Source of the DNA: Chitinophagales bacterium
Lineage (GTDB): Bacteria; Bacteroidota; Bacteroidia; Chitinophagales; Chitinophagaceae
Direction of reading: 5' to 3'
Assembly: GCA_017303455.1 (NCBI GenBank)
Contig: JAFLBM010000030.1
Location: forward strand, 1 to 42,506
Length of the DNA stretch: 42,506 nt
The notes beneath the pieces are model-generated. The model saw only the letters and a list, made by a program, of their open reading frames with translations, was not told the DNA's origin and did not search any database. Of this stretch, positions 7,483 to 16,245 are shown piece after piece. A program made the translations under genes and the position numbers. The stretch's first letter is position 1. Every line of letters starts with the position of its first letter.

Positions 7483-9561
7483 ATGAATAAATTACAGAAC
7501 TATACCAATGGTGAGTGGGTGAACGGCGAAGGAGACGGGCAATTGCTCTATAATGCGGTGACGGGTGAACAGATCGCTGCGGCCAGTACAAAAGGGCTTG
7601 ATTTTAAAGCCATGCTGGAGTACGGCCGGTCAGTGGGTAATACTTCCCTCCGGACAATGACCTTTCACCAGCGGGGTAATATGCTCAAAGCCCTGGCCCT
7701 GCATTTAAGAAATCATCTAGCTGGATTTTATAGGATCAGTTACCAGACCGGGGCCACCAAAGCTGACAGTTGGGTGGATATAGAAGGCGGTATCGGGAAT
7801 CTATTTGCCAACGCATCGCTGCGTCGTAAGTTCCCGGACGAAGTGTTTTGTATCGATGGGGAAAGTCATAACCTCAGCAAGCAAAATACGTTTATGGGTA
7901 CGCATATCCTCACGCCAAAAGAAGGGGTGGCGGTTCATATCAATGCCTTTAATTTTCCTGTGTGGGGAATGCTGGAAAAGATTGCTGTGAATTTATTAGC
8001 AGGAATGCCGGCTATCGTAAAACCGGCAACGGTTACGGCCTACTTAACAGAAGCGGTGGTAAAAGAGATCATCGCCTCCAAAATTTTACCCGAAGGAGCA
8101 TTGCAACTCCTTTGTGGCTCGGCCGGGGATATACTGGATCATGTTAGTTCGCAGGATGTGGTTACGTTTACGGGTTCCGCCTCCACCGGGCTCTTATTAA
8201 AATCCAATAAAAATATTTTAGCCAATAATGTTCCGTTCACGATGGAGGCTGATAGCCTGAACTGTATTGTGCTGGGACATGATGTGCAACCCGGTATGCC
8301 GGAATGGGAAGTGTTTGTAAAAGAAGTGCGCCGGGAAATGACACTGAAAGCCGGTCAGCGCTGCACAGGTATCCGCCGCATATTTGTACCCGAGAATAAA
8401 ATGGAAGATATGTGGAAGGCGATTGCTGCGGCGCTTTCGCAAACCACGATTGGTAACCCGCTGAATGAGAAAGTAAGAATGGGAAGCTTAGCCGGTGAAA
8501 CACAACGGCAGGAAGTGAAAGCACAGGTGCAAAAACTATTAGCCTCTTCGCAGATCGTGTATGGTTCATTGGACAGTGTGGAAGTGATTGATGCCGATGC
8601 CGGCAAAGGCGCATTTATATCGCCGGTCTTATTAATGAATGATAAACCATTTGCAACAAAAGAAGTGCATGAGGTGGAAGCCTTTGGCCCGGTAAGTACG
8701 ATCATGCCGTATAAACATGCTGATGATGCGGTTGCATTGAGCAAACTGGGCAAAGGATCATTGGTGACAACGATTGTAACAGCCAATGAAAAGATTGCCC
8801 GGCATTATGTGATCGGTGCCGCCACACATCATGGAAGAATATTAGTATTAAATAATGAATGTGCCAAAGAAAGTACGGGGCATGGTTCACCACTGCCGTT
8901 ATTAGTGCATGGAGGTCCGGGCCGTGCCGGTGGTGGTGAAGAAATGGGGGGTATCCGCGGCGTAAAACATTATCTGCAACGAACAGCCTTACAAGGATCT
9001 CCCACGATGATCACGGGTATTACGAATGTTTATCAACCCAACGCTAAAGGAAAAGATCCCGGTAAACATCCGTTCCGGAAATACTTTGAAGATCTGCAGG
9101 TGGGTGATCAGTTGCTGACGGATAAAAGAATTATCAGCAGCGAAGATATAGACCGGTTTGCCGACCTGAGCGGCGATCATTTTTATGCACATATCAAAAC
9201 CACCGATTTTAACGGTACTATGTTTGAACAGCAGGTGGCACATGGTTATTTGATCATGAGTATTGCAGCCGGTTTGTTTGTGGACAGTTATGCAAAGAAC
9301 CCGGTGTTATTGAACTATGGCATTGATGAACTGCGTTTCACCAAGCCGGTTTATCCCGGTGCGGAGATACAGATCCGGTTTACCTGCAAAGAAAAATTAC
9401 CCAATGATAAAAGAGTGGTGGAGAAGCCGGAGGATATGAAACGGGGAGATGATATTGACAAGGGTATTGTGAAATGGCTGGTGGAAATGCTGGACGGAAC
9501 AGACGAGCCGGTAGTAGGTGTGGCCACGATATTAACGATGGTGGCGAAAAAGAAACAATAA
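7483..9561 (+). CDS. paaZ: Bifunctional aldehyde dehydrogenase / MaoC-type hydratase (PaaZ)
   Basis: PaaZ opens the oxepin-CoA ring of the phenylacetate pathway with its hydratase domain and oxidises the resulting semialdehyde with NADP+. The protein is 692 residues from the ATG at 7483 (MNKLQNYTNGEW); an in-frame ATG lies 12 bp earlier. The aldehyde dehydrogenase part covers about residues 1-510, with catalytic Cys294 in GQRCTG and the FTGSASTG cofactor loop. The MaoC part covers about 535-685, with Asp565 and His570 in GDHFYAH, the same five-residue spacing as E. coli PaaZ Asp561/His566. It is the first gene of a tight operon with an enoyl-CoA hydratase (19-bp gap). No monooxygenase (paaABCDE) or ligase (paaK) genes are in this window. 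Confidence 0.93.
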   Translation: MNKLQNYTNGEWVNGEGDGQLLYNAVTGEQIAAASTKGLDFKAMLEYGRSVGNTSLRTMTFHQRGNMLKALALHLRNHLAGFYRISYQTGATKADSWVDIEGGIGNLFANASLRRKFPDEVFCIDGESHNLSKQNTFMGTHILTPKEGVAVHINAFNFPVWGMLEKIAVNLLAGMPAIVKPATVTAYLTEAVVKEIIASKILPEGALQLLCGSAGDILDHVSSQDVVTFTGSASTGLLLKSNKNILANNVPFTMEADSLNCIVLGHDVQPGMPEWEVFVKEVRREMTLKAGQRCTGIRRIFVPENKMEDMWKAIAAALSQTTIGNPLNEKVRMGSLAGETQRQEVKAQVQKLLASSQIVYGSLDSVEVIDADAGKGAFISPVLLMNDKPFATKEVHEVEAFGPVSTIMPYKHADDAVALSKLGKGSLVTTIVTANEKIARHYVIGAATHHGRILVLNNECAKESTGHGSPLPLLVHGGPGRAGGGEEMGGIRGVKHYLQRTALQGSPTMITGITNVYQPNAKGKDPGKHPFRKYFEDLQVGDQLLTDKRIISSEDIDRFADLSGDHFYAHIKTTDFNGTMFEQQVAHGYLIMSIAAGLFVDSYAKNPVLLNYGIDELRFTKPVYPGAEIQIRFTCKEKLPNDKRVVEKPEDMKRGDDIDKGIVKWLVEMLDGTDEPVVGVATILTMVAKKKQ

Positions 9562-9580
9562 TTACTTTAAATTATTTTTT

Positions 9581-10339
9581 ATGTCAGACGCATATGTAAG
9601 ATCATCTTACCATCACGGGATAACAACGATTGAATTCTTTCACCCGCAAAGCAATTCATTGCCCGGTAAGATACTGGATGAACTGGCACAGGCCATCCAT
9701 GGTGCGGGAAATGATATGGAAACAAAACTGGTCATCCTTCGCTCGGCAGGAGAAAAAGCATTTTGTGCCGGCGCTTCGTTTGATGAGTTAGCCGCAATAC
9801 AAAATGAAGAACAGGGATTGGAATTTTTCAGCGGCTTTGCTCATGTGATCAATGCGATCAGGACCTGTCCCAAGTTTGTAATTGCCCGCATACAGGGTAA
9901 ATGTGTTGGTGGCGGTGTAGGTATAGCGGCGGCAGCTGATTATGCAATTGCCATGGAAGGTGCAGATGTGAAACTGAGTGAGCTGGCGGTTGGTATCGGT
10001 CCTTTTGTTGTAGGTCCTGCGGTGGAAAGAAAAATAGGTGTGGCAGCTTTTTCACAGCTGGCTATTGATGCCACGATGTGGCGCAATGCAGAATGGGCCA
10101 GGAAAAAAGGATTATATGCAGAGATGCACCATACAACAGCCGATATGGATGAAGCGATACAAAAACTTTCACATACACTGGTACATTCCAGCCCGGAAGC
10201 TATGGCAGCCATGAAAAAAATATTCTGGAAAGGAACTGAACATTGGAACCAGTTGCTCGTTGAACGGGCAGCGATCAGTGGAAAATTAGTACTGAGTGAT
10301 TTTACAAAGCAGGCGATCGCAAAATTCAAAAAGAAATAA
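9581..10339 (+). CDS. Enoyl-CoA hydratase/isomerase family protein
   Basis: This is a 252-residue crotonase-fold protein. The oxyanion-hole segments are visible: KAFCAGASFDEL (about residues 63-74) and GKCVGGGVGIAAAADYAIA (about 105-124). The second catalytic glutamate is in LSELAVGIGPFVVGP. The first hydratase glutamate (GGGCE in E. coli-type hydratases) is replaced by Gly (GGGVG). This favours isomerase-type or atypical activity, as in PaaG, over a classical two-Glu hydratase. The position 19 bp behind paaZ suggests a step of phenylacetate or related CoA-ester degradation, but the exact substrate cannot be read from sequence. Confidence 0.85.
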   Translation: MSDAYVRSSYHHGITTIEFFHPQSNSLPGKILDELAQAIHGAGNDMETKLVILRSAGEKAFCAGASFDELAAIQNEEQGLEFFSGFAHVINAIRTCPKFVIARIQGKCVGGGVGIAAAADYAIAMEGADVKLSELAVGIGPFVVGPAVERKIGVAAFSQLAIDATMWRNAEWARKKGLYAEMHHTTADMDEAIQKLSHTLVHSSPEAMAAMKKIFWKGTEHWNQLLVERAAISGKLVLSDFTKQAIAKFKKK

Positions 10340-10354
10340 ACTACCCGGTATCGC

Positions 10355-11014
10355 TTGAAAAAGAATAACCCCGTTGCCATTCAGACTTTCAGTGCTGCTG
10401 ATTTCATTACTATTTGTAATCAACTGGCTAAAAAAGATAAGGAGCTGCGGGCTATTATTAAAGAACATGGTCATCCACCCATGTGGACTAGACCCGCCAC
10501 TTTTCAAACACTTATTCTAACTATACTGGAACAGCAGGTTTCACTGGCCGCAGCCTATGCCGCATTCAAAAAATTAAAAGAAAGGATCGGGTATGTAACC
10601 CCGGCTAAAATTCTTTCCCTGAGTGATGAAGAATTAAGGGCCTGTTATTTCACCCGCCAAAAGACCGTTTATGCAAGAGAACTGGCGCTGGCTATCCAGT
10701 CCAAAAGCATCAGCCTGAAAAAATTATCGGTATTGCCGGATGAATCGGTAAGAGAGCAAATGATACAGCTCAAAGGGATCGGCCACTGGACCATTGATGT
10801 GTACCTGATGCATGCCCTGCAACGCACAGATCTTTTCCCGCTGGGTGATATTGCACTGGTGAACAGTTTAAAAGAAGTAAAGCAGTTACCTAAAGACAGC
10901 AGCAAGGAAAAAATGCTGGAGATCGCTGAACCCTGGCGGCCTTATCGTACGATTGCAGCGATGATATTGTGGCATGCTTATATTAAGAAGAGAGGGATTA
11001 AATTGCAAGGCTAA
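10355..11014 (+). CDS. HhH-GPD DNA glycosylase, AlkA-like (first copy)
   Basis: Base-excision repair enzyme of the 3-methyladenine DNA glycosylase II type. The 219-residue protein has the helix-hairpin-helix LKGIGHWTIDVYL and, about 20 residues on, the catalytic aspartate in PLGDIAL. LEQQVSLAAAYAAF and PWRPYRTIAAMILWH are family hallmarks. No ATG is available upstream of residue 43, so translation probably starts at the TTG at 10355, 15 bp after the preceding stop. It is the third gene of the paaZ operon; the link to phenylacetate catabolism may be incidental, or may reflect repair of damage by reactive epoxide/oxepin intermediates (inference). A second AlkA-like gene is at 31723. Confidence 0.88.
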   Translation: MKKNNPVAIQTFSAADFITICNQLAKKDKELRAIIKEHGHPPMWTRPATFQTLILTILEQQVSLAAAYAAFKKLKERIGYVTPAKILSLSDEELRACYFTRQKTVYARELALAIQSKSISLKKLSVLPDESVREQMIQLKGIGHWTIDVYLMHALQRTDLFPLGDIALVNSLKEVKQLPKDSSKEKMLEIAEPWRPYRTIAAMILWHAYIKKRGIKLQG

Positions 11015-11095
11015 GAGATCAAAGAGAAAAAGAGGAAAGGAGAAAGTTTTGGTCAACTCTTTTTCTCCTTCCCTCTTTTATACTCTTAGTTTATA
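11012..11095. repeat. Intergenic imperfect inverted repeat (TAAGAG...CTCTTA family)
   Basis: Between the convergent glycosylase and fabG genes a purine-rich arm (TAAGAG, then AAAGAG and GGAAAGGAGAAAG) is answered by a pyrimidine-rich arm (CTCTTTTTCTCCTTCCC, ending CTCTTA). It can fold into a long imperfect hairpin and could act as a bidirectional terminator. A related element lies at 23138-23275. Confidence 0.6.
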
Positions 11096-11846
11096 TATTC
11101 AACCCACCGCAAACACTGATCGTTTGCCCGGTAATATAAGAACCCATATCGCTGGCGAGGAATAAAGTAACATTGGCAATATCTTCTGCAGTAGCAAAAC
11201 GTCCCAGCGGGATGCCTGCCCTGTATTTATCACCGGCCTCGCCTTCTTTTAAATAACTGGTCATATCTGTTTCCACAAAACCGGGGGCAATGGCATTGCA
11301 ACGGATATTGCGGCTGCCCAGTTCTTTGGCTACTGATTTGGTGAAACCAATGATACCGGCTTTGGAGGCTGCATAACTGCTTTGCCCGGCATTACCCATT
11401 TCGCCGATCACTGAACTCATATTGATGATGGCGCCACTCCTGGCTTTCATCATCGGTTTAATGACCTGCTTGGTCATATAGAACACACTGTTCAGGTTTA
11501 CTTTGATCACATCATCCCACTGATCGGGGCTCATGCGCAGCAGCAGGTTATCTTTTGAGATACCGGCATTGTTCACACAGATATCAACGGTGCCGAATTC
11601 TTTTAAGACGTCGTTGACAAAAGCTTCGCACTGGGCAACATCACCGGCGTTACTTTTATAGGCTTTTGCTTTTACACCCAATGCTTTTAATTTTTCTTCC
11701 AGTGCCGCTGCTTTTTCAGCACTGCTGTCACTCACATACGTAAAGGCAACATGAGCTCCCTGTTCGGCAAATTTTACCGCAATTCCTTCGCCGATACCAC
11801 GGGCGGCACCGGTAACGATAGCAACTTTATTATCCAGTAATTTCAT
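11091..11846 (-). CDS. fabG: 3-oxoacyl-ACP reductase
   Basis: Short-chain dehydrogenase that reduces 3-oxoacyl-ACP with NADPH in fatty-acid elongation. The protein is 251 residues. It shows the cofactor motif TGAARGIG (residues 12-19), NNAG (92-95), the catalytic Ser in MSSV (about 144), Tyr158 and Lys162 (YAASK), and the closing TGQTISVCGGLNI typical of FabG. The ATG at 11846 lies 11 bp after the stop of the GH3-type gene, so the two are probably cotranscribed. The gene is alone, not in a fab cluster, so a dedicated rather than housekeeping role is possible. Confidence 0.9.
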   Translation of the reverse strand: MKLLDNKVAIVTGAARGIGEGIAVKFAEQGAHVAFTYVSDSSAEKAAALEEKLKALGVKAKAYKSNAGDVAQCEAFVNDVLKEFGTVDICVNNAGISKDNLLLRMSPDQWDDVIKVNLNSVFYMTKQVIKPMMKARSGAIINMSSVIGEMGNAGQSSYAASKAGIIGFTKSVAKELGSRNIRCNAIAPGFVETDMTSYLKEGEAGDKYRAGIPLGRFATAEDIANVTLFLASDMGSYITGQTISVCGGLNI

Positions 11847-11857
11847 GATTCAGTTAT

Positions 11858-13384
11858 TTAGGAGTTGGCAAATGTACTTGTATTCAGTTGTAAAATTTCC
11901 TCCACATATTTCCTTTCGTTACTCAATCTTGGCACTTTATGTTGCCCGCCTAATTTCCCCCGCTGCCGCAGCCATTCAGTAAATGCTCCCTTTCGTAATG
12001 AATGAATAACAGGTAAACCCAGGGCTATACTCTTATGCCTCTTGGCCTCATAATCGCTGTTGATACTTTTTAATGCCGTGTCGAGTTCATTTGTAAAGGC
12101 GGTGATATCGCCGGGTTCTTTTTCAAACTCGATCAGCCATTCATGGGCACCATTGGCACTGTCTGAAAAATAAACGGGTGCGGCGGTATAATCATTTACT
12201 ATTGCTCCTGTTCTTTCACAAGCCATCGTAATCGCTTTATCTGAATTATCAACGATCACTTCTTCACCAAAAGCATTCATGTAATGTTTTAAGCGACCGG
12301 ATACTTTTACACGATAGGGCAGTAAGGAAGTGAACTGAATGGTGTCACCAACGAGGTAACGCCACAAACCGCCATTAGTGCTGATGATGAGGGCATAATT
12401 TTTTCCCAGCTCCACATCCTGCAGGCTGATCGTTTGCGGATCCTTTTTTCCATACTCACTCACCGGCATGAACTCCATAAAAATACCATGATCAGTAAAT
12501 AGTAACATCCCTTCATCGCCGGGAGTATCCTGCGCTGCAAAAAACCCTTCACTGGCATTATACATTTCAAGGTAATTGATCTTTTTGCCAATGAGTTTCT
12601 GAAATTGTTCTTTATACGGAGTAAAGGAAACACCGCCGTGCATGTATAGCTCCAATGAAGGCCAAACTTCAGCCATGGTTTGTTTGCCGGTGATTTCAAG
12701 AATTCTTTTGAAGAGTACTAATGTCCAGGTGGGCACACCGGAAATAGAAGTCACATTTTCTTTGATCGTACTCTCAGCCAGTTTTTCAATTTTATTTTCC
12801 CATTCATCCATCAGGGCAATACTGAGATCCGGTGTTCGCAGCCAATGACCCCAGAACGGTGAGTTTTGCAGCAATACAGCACTAAGGTCACCATACTGTG
12901 CATCGGTGTTCATCGGGTTGATATTGTGACTGCCGCCGATCACTAATCCTTTACCGGTGAGTAAGGCAGACTCCGGGTTATACTGGTAGTATAAAGACAA
13001 TACATCTTTGGAGGCTTTATAGTGTCCGTCCTGCAGGCTTTCATCACTAATGGGAATGAATTTGCTCTTATCGCTGGTGGTGCCGCTGCTTTTGGCAAAC
13101 CAGTAGATCGGTGTGTTCCATAAAATATTCTGCTCGCCCTGCATGATGCGTTCGATATAGGGCTTTATATCATCGTATTCATGAATGGGAACCGCCTGTT
13201 TGAATGCTTTTACATTGAATAACTGGGAAAAATTATATTTCCGGCCAAACTCGGTATACTGGGCAGATGTGACCAGGTCCTGCAATACTTCCCGCTGGGC
13301 ATCCAGCGGATTATTTTTCCAGGCTTCGATACGCCAGAGACGCATCCGGGCAAGCGATGATATGGCAGGGCTCAGCAGGCTCAT
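11858..13384 (-). CDS. GH3-family acyl-adenylating protein
   Basis: The 508-residue protein belongs to the GH3 auxin-responsive promoter family of ANL adenylating enzymes. In plants these conjugate amino acids to carboxylic acids via acyl-AMP; bacterial substrates are mostly unknown. The three ATP/AMP motifs are visible: SSGTTSDKSK (residues 99-108), YNASEG (about 282) and YLVGD (about 344). Length is normal for bacterial members. It is the first gene of a likely two-gene unit with fabG (11-bp gap). The pairing with a 3-oxoacyl reductase suggests modification of an acyl or keto acid, but this is inference. Confidence 0.88.
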   Translation of the reverse strand: MSLLSPAISSLARMRLWRIEAWKNNPLDAQREVLQDLVTSAQYTEFGRKYNFSQLFNVKAFKQAVPIHEYDDIKPYIERIMQGEQNILWNTPIYWFAKSSGTTSDKSKFIPISDESLQDGHYKASKDVLSLYYQYNPESALLTGKGLVIGGSHNINPMNTDAQYGDLSAVLLQNSPFWGHWLRTPDLSIALMDEWENKIEKLAESTIKENVTSISGVPTWTLVLFKRILEITGKQTMAEVWPSLELYMHGGVSFTPYKEQFQKLIGKKINYLEMYNASEGFFAAQDTPGDEGMLLFTDHGIFMEFMPVSEYGKKDPQTISLQDVELGKNYALIISTNGGLWRYLVGDTIQFTSLLPYRVKVSGRLKHYMNAFGEEVIVDNSDKAITMACERTGAIVNDYTAAPVYFSDSANGAHEWLIEFEKEPGDITAFTNELDTALKSINSDYEAKRHKSIALGLPVIHSLRKGAFTEWLRQRGKLGGQHKVPRLSNERKYVEEILQLNTSTFANS

Positions 13385-13445
13385 GTTGTTGGCAAGATAA
13401 AATTATTTACCTGAATATACAGCCTGTTTATACAGCTGAAAAGTA

Positions 13446-14195
13446 TTATGCTTTATGTTTTTTGTGCAAGACCGGTGTATAATAAAAAAACAACCGGAAG
13501 GTATTATTACAATCATACTGGTAACCGGAGAATTTTTGCTGGTACACGATCATATAACCGGTATCAAAACTCACGTTATTACTGATCTTTTGGCGAATGC
13601 CGGCAAAAAGACGGTTCTGGTCAAATGTATTAAATACCACCTCTTTTCCCATATGCAGCAATATTTCATCGGCAATACAGAGGGAGGGAAATTTATTATT
13701 CTTGAAAACAGGGATCGTTACACTCAGTAAATACCGGAACCGGTTGGTGAAACGCTGTTCACCAGTGAGCTTATCTCCTGCTATTTTTTGCTGCCAGCGT
13801 TGTTCATTCCGGAACCTTTGCAGCAGGGTGGCTTTATGAATTTTGGACGTGTAGATGACCTGCTGGTAGATCCTGTTCTCATTAGATACGGTTCTCCAGC
13901 CGGGAGTGACCGGGTGCAGCCACATATGGCCATAACCCAGTGCTATGGAAAAATTCTTTTCAATATTGTATTGTACACCGGCACGGGCAAAATCAAAATT
14001 GCTTTTTGCTAAAAAGCTGGTTCGCCGCTCATGCAGGTCCAGTAATACGGACCAGCGATCAGTGATACGGGCTGTGGTATTTACAGAAAACCAGGTTTGC
14101 GACTGATGATTGACCTGGCGGCTGGTTTGTGCTATCGCGGGGGTAAAAGCAGGTAAAATCAGCAGTAATACTACAATTCGCAACAACGTTTTCAT
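13446..14195 (-). CDS. DUF2490 outer-membrane beta-barrel protein
   Basis: The 249-residue protein has a signal peptide (MKTLLRIVVLLLILPAFTPA) and alternating amphipathic strands ending in aromatic residues (QTWFSVNTTARITDRWSVLL, FNTFDQNRLFAGIRQKI, NNTFRLFFYYTP). This is the pattern of DUF2490, a Bacteroidota family predicted to form a small outer-membrane barrel. Function is unknown. It is 61 bp upstream of the GH3-type gene on the same strand, so cotranscription is possible but not clear. Confidence 0.82.
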   Translation of the reverse strand: MKTLLRIVVLLLILPAFTPAIAQTSRQVNHQSQTWFSVNTTARITDRWSVLLDLHERRTSFLAKSNFDFARAGVQYNIEKNFSIALGYGHMWLHPVTPGWRTVSNENRIYQQVIYTSKIHKATLLQRFRNEQRWQQKIAGDKLTGEQRFTNRFRYLLSVTIPVFKNNKFPSLCIADEILLHMGKEVVFNTFDQNRLFAGIRQKISNNVSFDTGYMIVYQQKFSGYQYDCNNTFRLFFYYTPVLHKKHKA

Positions 14196-14303
14196 GGAAC
14201 AAAAATACCAGACCGTTTCGGGATGGGATATGATGCAGGTTAGGTACCGGAGAATAAAAAACTGATTAAAATCTGCCAGACTGTTGTTGTGAAATGAGTT
14301 GTA

Positions 14304-15092
14304 TCAATTAGTGTCGTTATTCAAATCATGCTGTTCTTTCGCTTCTTCGTGCAAATAATCCTTCCGTTTCAGTTCAAAATTCCTTCCGAGGTAAAGTTTG
14401 CGCACCTGCTCATCATCGGCCAGTTCTTCGGCAGTGCCATGTTTAAATATTTTTCCTTCGATCAGCAGGTAGGCCCTGTCACAGATAGACAATGTTTCGG
14501 TTACGTTATGATCGGTGATGAGGATACCGATATTCTTTAATTTCAGTTTGGCTACGATGCCCTGTATATCTTCCACGGCGATTGGGTCAATACCGGCAAA
14601 AGGTTCATCTAATAAAATGAATTTGGGATCAACCGCCAGTGCACGGGCTATTTCAGTTCGTCTTCTTTCACCACCGCTCAACACATCGCCATTGCTTTTG
14701 CGTACATGATGCAGTCTGAATTCATCCAGCAAGCTTTCGAGTTTTTCCCGTTGTTGCTGTTTGGACAGGGTTGTCATTTCCAGCACCGCAGCGATATTAT
14801 CCTCCACACTCAGTTTGCGGAATACCGATGCTTCCTGCGGCAGGTAACCAATGCCCATTTTAGCTCTTTTATACATGGGTAGCTGGGTAATATCCTGGTT
14901 GTCCAGGAAAACCTGGCCTTCATCGGGTTTTATCAGCCCCACCACCTGGTAGAAAGATGTGGTCTTACCCGCCCCATTGGGACCGAGCAGGCCTACAATC
15001 TCCCCCTGTTTCACTTCAAAAGAAACATGGTTCACCACCGTGCGGCTCCCGTATTTCTTGACCAGGTCTTTTGTATGTATCGTAAGCGGCAT
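14304..15092 (-). CDS. lptB: LPS export ABC transporter ATP-binding protein
   Basis: LptB powers transfer of lipopolysaccharide from the inner membrane through the LptFGC-A-DE bridge. The 262-residue protein has Walker A GPNGAGKTT (37-45), the LptB-typical Q-loop text LPQEASVFRKLSVEDNI, signature LSGGERRR, Walker B ILLDEPFAGIDPIAV and the switch His in ITDHNV. The C-terminus carries a charged extension of about 20 residues (KRKDYLHEEAKEQHD) beyond the usual length. No other lpt gene is adjacent. The -7 box TATTTTTG (15105-15098) ends five bases before the ATG, implying a leaderless or nearly leaderless mRNA. Confidence 0.95.
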   Translation of the reverse strand: MPLTIHTKDLVKKYGSRTVVNHVSFEVKQGEIVGLLGPNGAGKTTSFYQVVGLIKPDEGQVFLDNQDITQLPMYKRAKMGIGYLPQEASVFRKLSVEDNIAAVLEMTTLSKQQQREKLESLLDEFRLHHVRKSNGDVLSGGERRRTEIARALAVDPKFILLDEPFAGIDPIAVEDIQGIVAKLKLKNIGILITDHNVTETLSICDRAYLLIEGKIFKHGTAEELADDEQVRKLYLGRNFELKRKDYLHEEAKEQHDLNNDTN

Positions 15093-15097
15093 GGGCG

Positions 15098-15126
15098 CAA
15101 AAATAAGCTATGCCCTGTTATGGCAA
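15098..15126 (-). promoter_or_regulatory. lptB promoter (Bacteroidota type), almost on the start codon
   Basis: On the minus strand TTG (15126-15124), an 18-bp spacer, then TATTTTTG (15105-15098), matching TTG-N17-23-TAnnTTTG. The predicted start of transcription falls within about two bases of the lptB ATG. Confidence 0.6.
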
Positions 15127-15151
15127 TGCGGGTAATTTCATTTAACTCGGC

Positions 15152-15182
15152 TTTGACTAATGGTCCTGCATCGTTAGCTTTG
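15152..15182 (+). promoter_or_regulatory. metF promoter (Bacteroidota consensus), almost on the start codon
   Basis: TTTG at 15152-15155, a 19-bp spacer, and TAGCTTTG at 15175-15182 match the -33/-7 consensus perfectly. Only seven bases separate the box from the metF ATG, so the transcript should have almost no 5' untranslated region. It is divergent from the lptB promoter. Confidence 0.7.
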
Positions 15183-15189
15183 CAACTCC

Positions 15190-16140
15190 ATGAAAGTAAT
15201 CGACCATATCAACCAGGCCAAAGACACCTTAGTATCGTTTGAAGTGCTGCCCCCGCTGAAGGGTAAAGGCATAGAAGCATTGTACAGGCACCTTGATCCC
15301 CTGATGGAGTTCAAGCCTTCTTTTATCAATGTCACGTATCACCGCAGTGAGCATGTGTTTAAAAAGAGAACAGACGGCAGTTTTGAAAAAGTGATCATCC
15401 GGAAAAGACCCGGCACCGAAAGTATCTGTGCGGCCATCATGAATAAGTACAATGTAGATACGGTGCCCCACCTGATCTGTGGCGGGTTTAGTGTGAATGA
15501 AACGGAGGATGCGCTGATCAACCTGCGTTACCTGGGTATTGATAATGTACTGGTACTTCGTGGTGATGCCGCTAAGAATGAAACAGCTTTTGAACCAGAA
15601 CCGGGAGGTCATAAATATGCCAGCGACCTGCTTCAGCAGGTCGTAAACCTGAATGCCGGCATTTACCTGGAAGATGACCTGAAAGGAACCCAGAAAACAG
15701 AATTCTGTATTGGCGTGGCCGGTTACCCGGAAAAACATTTTGAAGCACCGAATATGGAAACGGACCTGCGGTACCTGAAACAAAAAATTGATGCCGGTGC
15801 TGATTATATTGTAACGCAAATGTTCTTCGATAATGCGAAATATTATGCATTTGTAAAAGCCTGCCGGGAGGCGGGTATCAATGTGCCTGTCATACCTGGC
15901 TTAAAACCGGTGTACAGCAAAAAGCAACTGACCGTTCTCCCCAAGACCTTCCATATTGATCTTCCTACAGATTTGTCCAACGAAATTCTCAAATGCAAAA
16001 CAGATGAGGATGTAGAGAAAGTGGGACAGGAGTGGTTGTTAACGCAGTCAAGAGACCTGAAGAAAAACGGTGTCCCTGTTTTGCATTATTATACATTAGG
16101 TAAACCGCATGTGGTAGCGAATGTGGTGAAGCAGTTATAA
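15190..16140 (+). CDS. metF: Methylenetetrahydrofolate reductase
   Basis: FAD enzyme that makes 5-methyl-THF for methionine synthesis. The 316-residue protein begins VSFEVLPPLKGKG, which carries the catalytic Glu of the MTHFR barrel (residue ~18). It continues with FINVTYHRSEH, VPHLICGGFS, NVLVLRGDAAKNE and ADYIVTQMFFDNAKYYAFV, all characteristic. The length is slightly greater than E. coli MetF (296). It is monocistronic, ending in a convergent intergenic repeat before the PpiC gene. Confidence 0.95.
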   Translation: MKVIDHINQAKDTLVSFEVLPPLKGKGIEALYRHLDPLMEFKPSFINVTYHRSEHVFKKRTDGSFEKVIIRKRPGTESICAAIMNKYNVDTVPHLICGGFSVNETEDALINLRYLGIDNVLVLRGDAAKNETAFEPEPGGHKYASDLLQQVVNLNAGIYLEDDLKGTQKTEFCIGVAGYPEKHFEAPNMETDLRYLKQKIDAGADYIVTQMFFDNAKYYAFVKACREAGINVPVIPGLKPVYSKKQLTVLPKTFHIDLPTDLSNEILKCKTDEDVEKVGQEWLLTQSRDLKKNGVPVLHYYTLGKPHVVANVVKQL

Positions 16141-16245
16141 CAGGAATTGGTAATTAGGGATTAGTAGGGTAAGCCGTTCAAAACCTCATACTATGAACTG
16201 TAAAGACTAATTCCCTTTACCTAATTCCCAATTACTTCATCAGCT
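16141..16245. repeat. Intergenic imperfect inverted repeat rich in TAATTAGGG
   Basis: Left arm GGTAATTAGGGATTAGTAGG at about 16148 is answered by a right arm at about 16207-16237 built from CTAATTCCC units. It sits between convergent metF and the PpiC gene and can form a long imperfect hairpin, possibly a bidirectional terminator. It resembles the purine/pyrimidine palindromes at 11012 and 23138 in design, not in exact sequence. Confidence 0.5.

Noticed and set aside
7461..7490. Nine-codon ORF (MLKDACNNE) overlapping the paaZ start
   Set aside because: Too short and of ordinary composition; no structure or codon run that would suggest a leader peptide.
15229..15819. 196-codon minus-strand frame inside metF
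   Set aside because: Antisense shadow of a gene with clear MTHFR motifs; no homology-like text or start signals.
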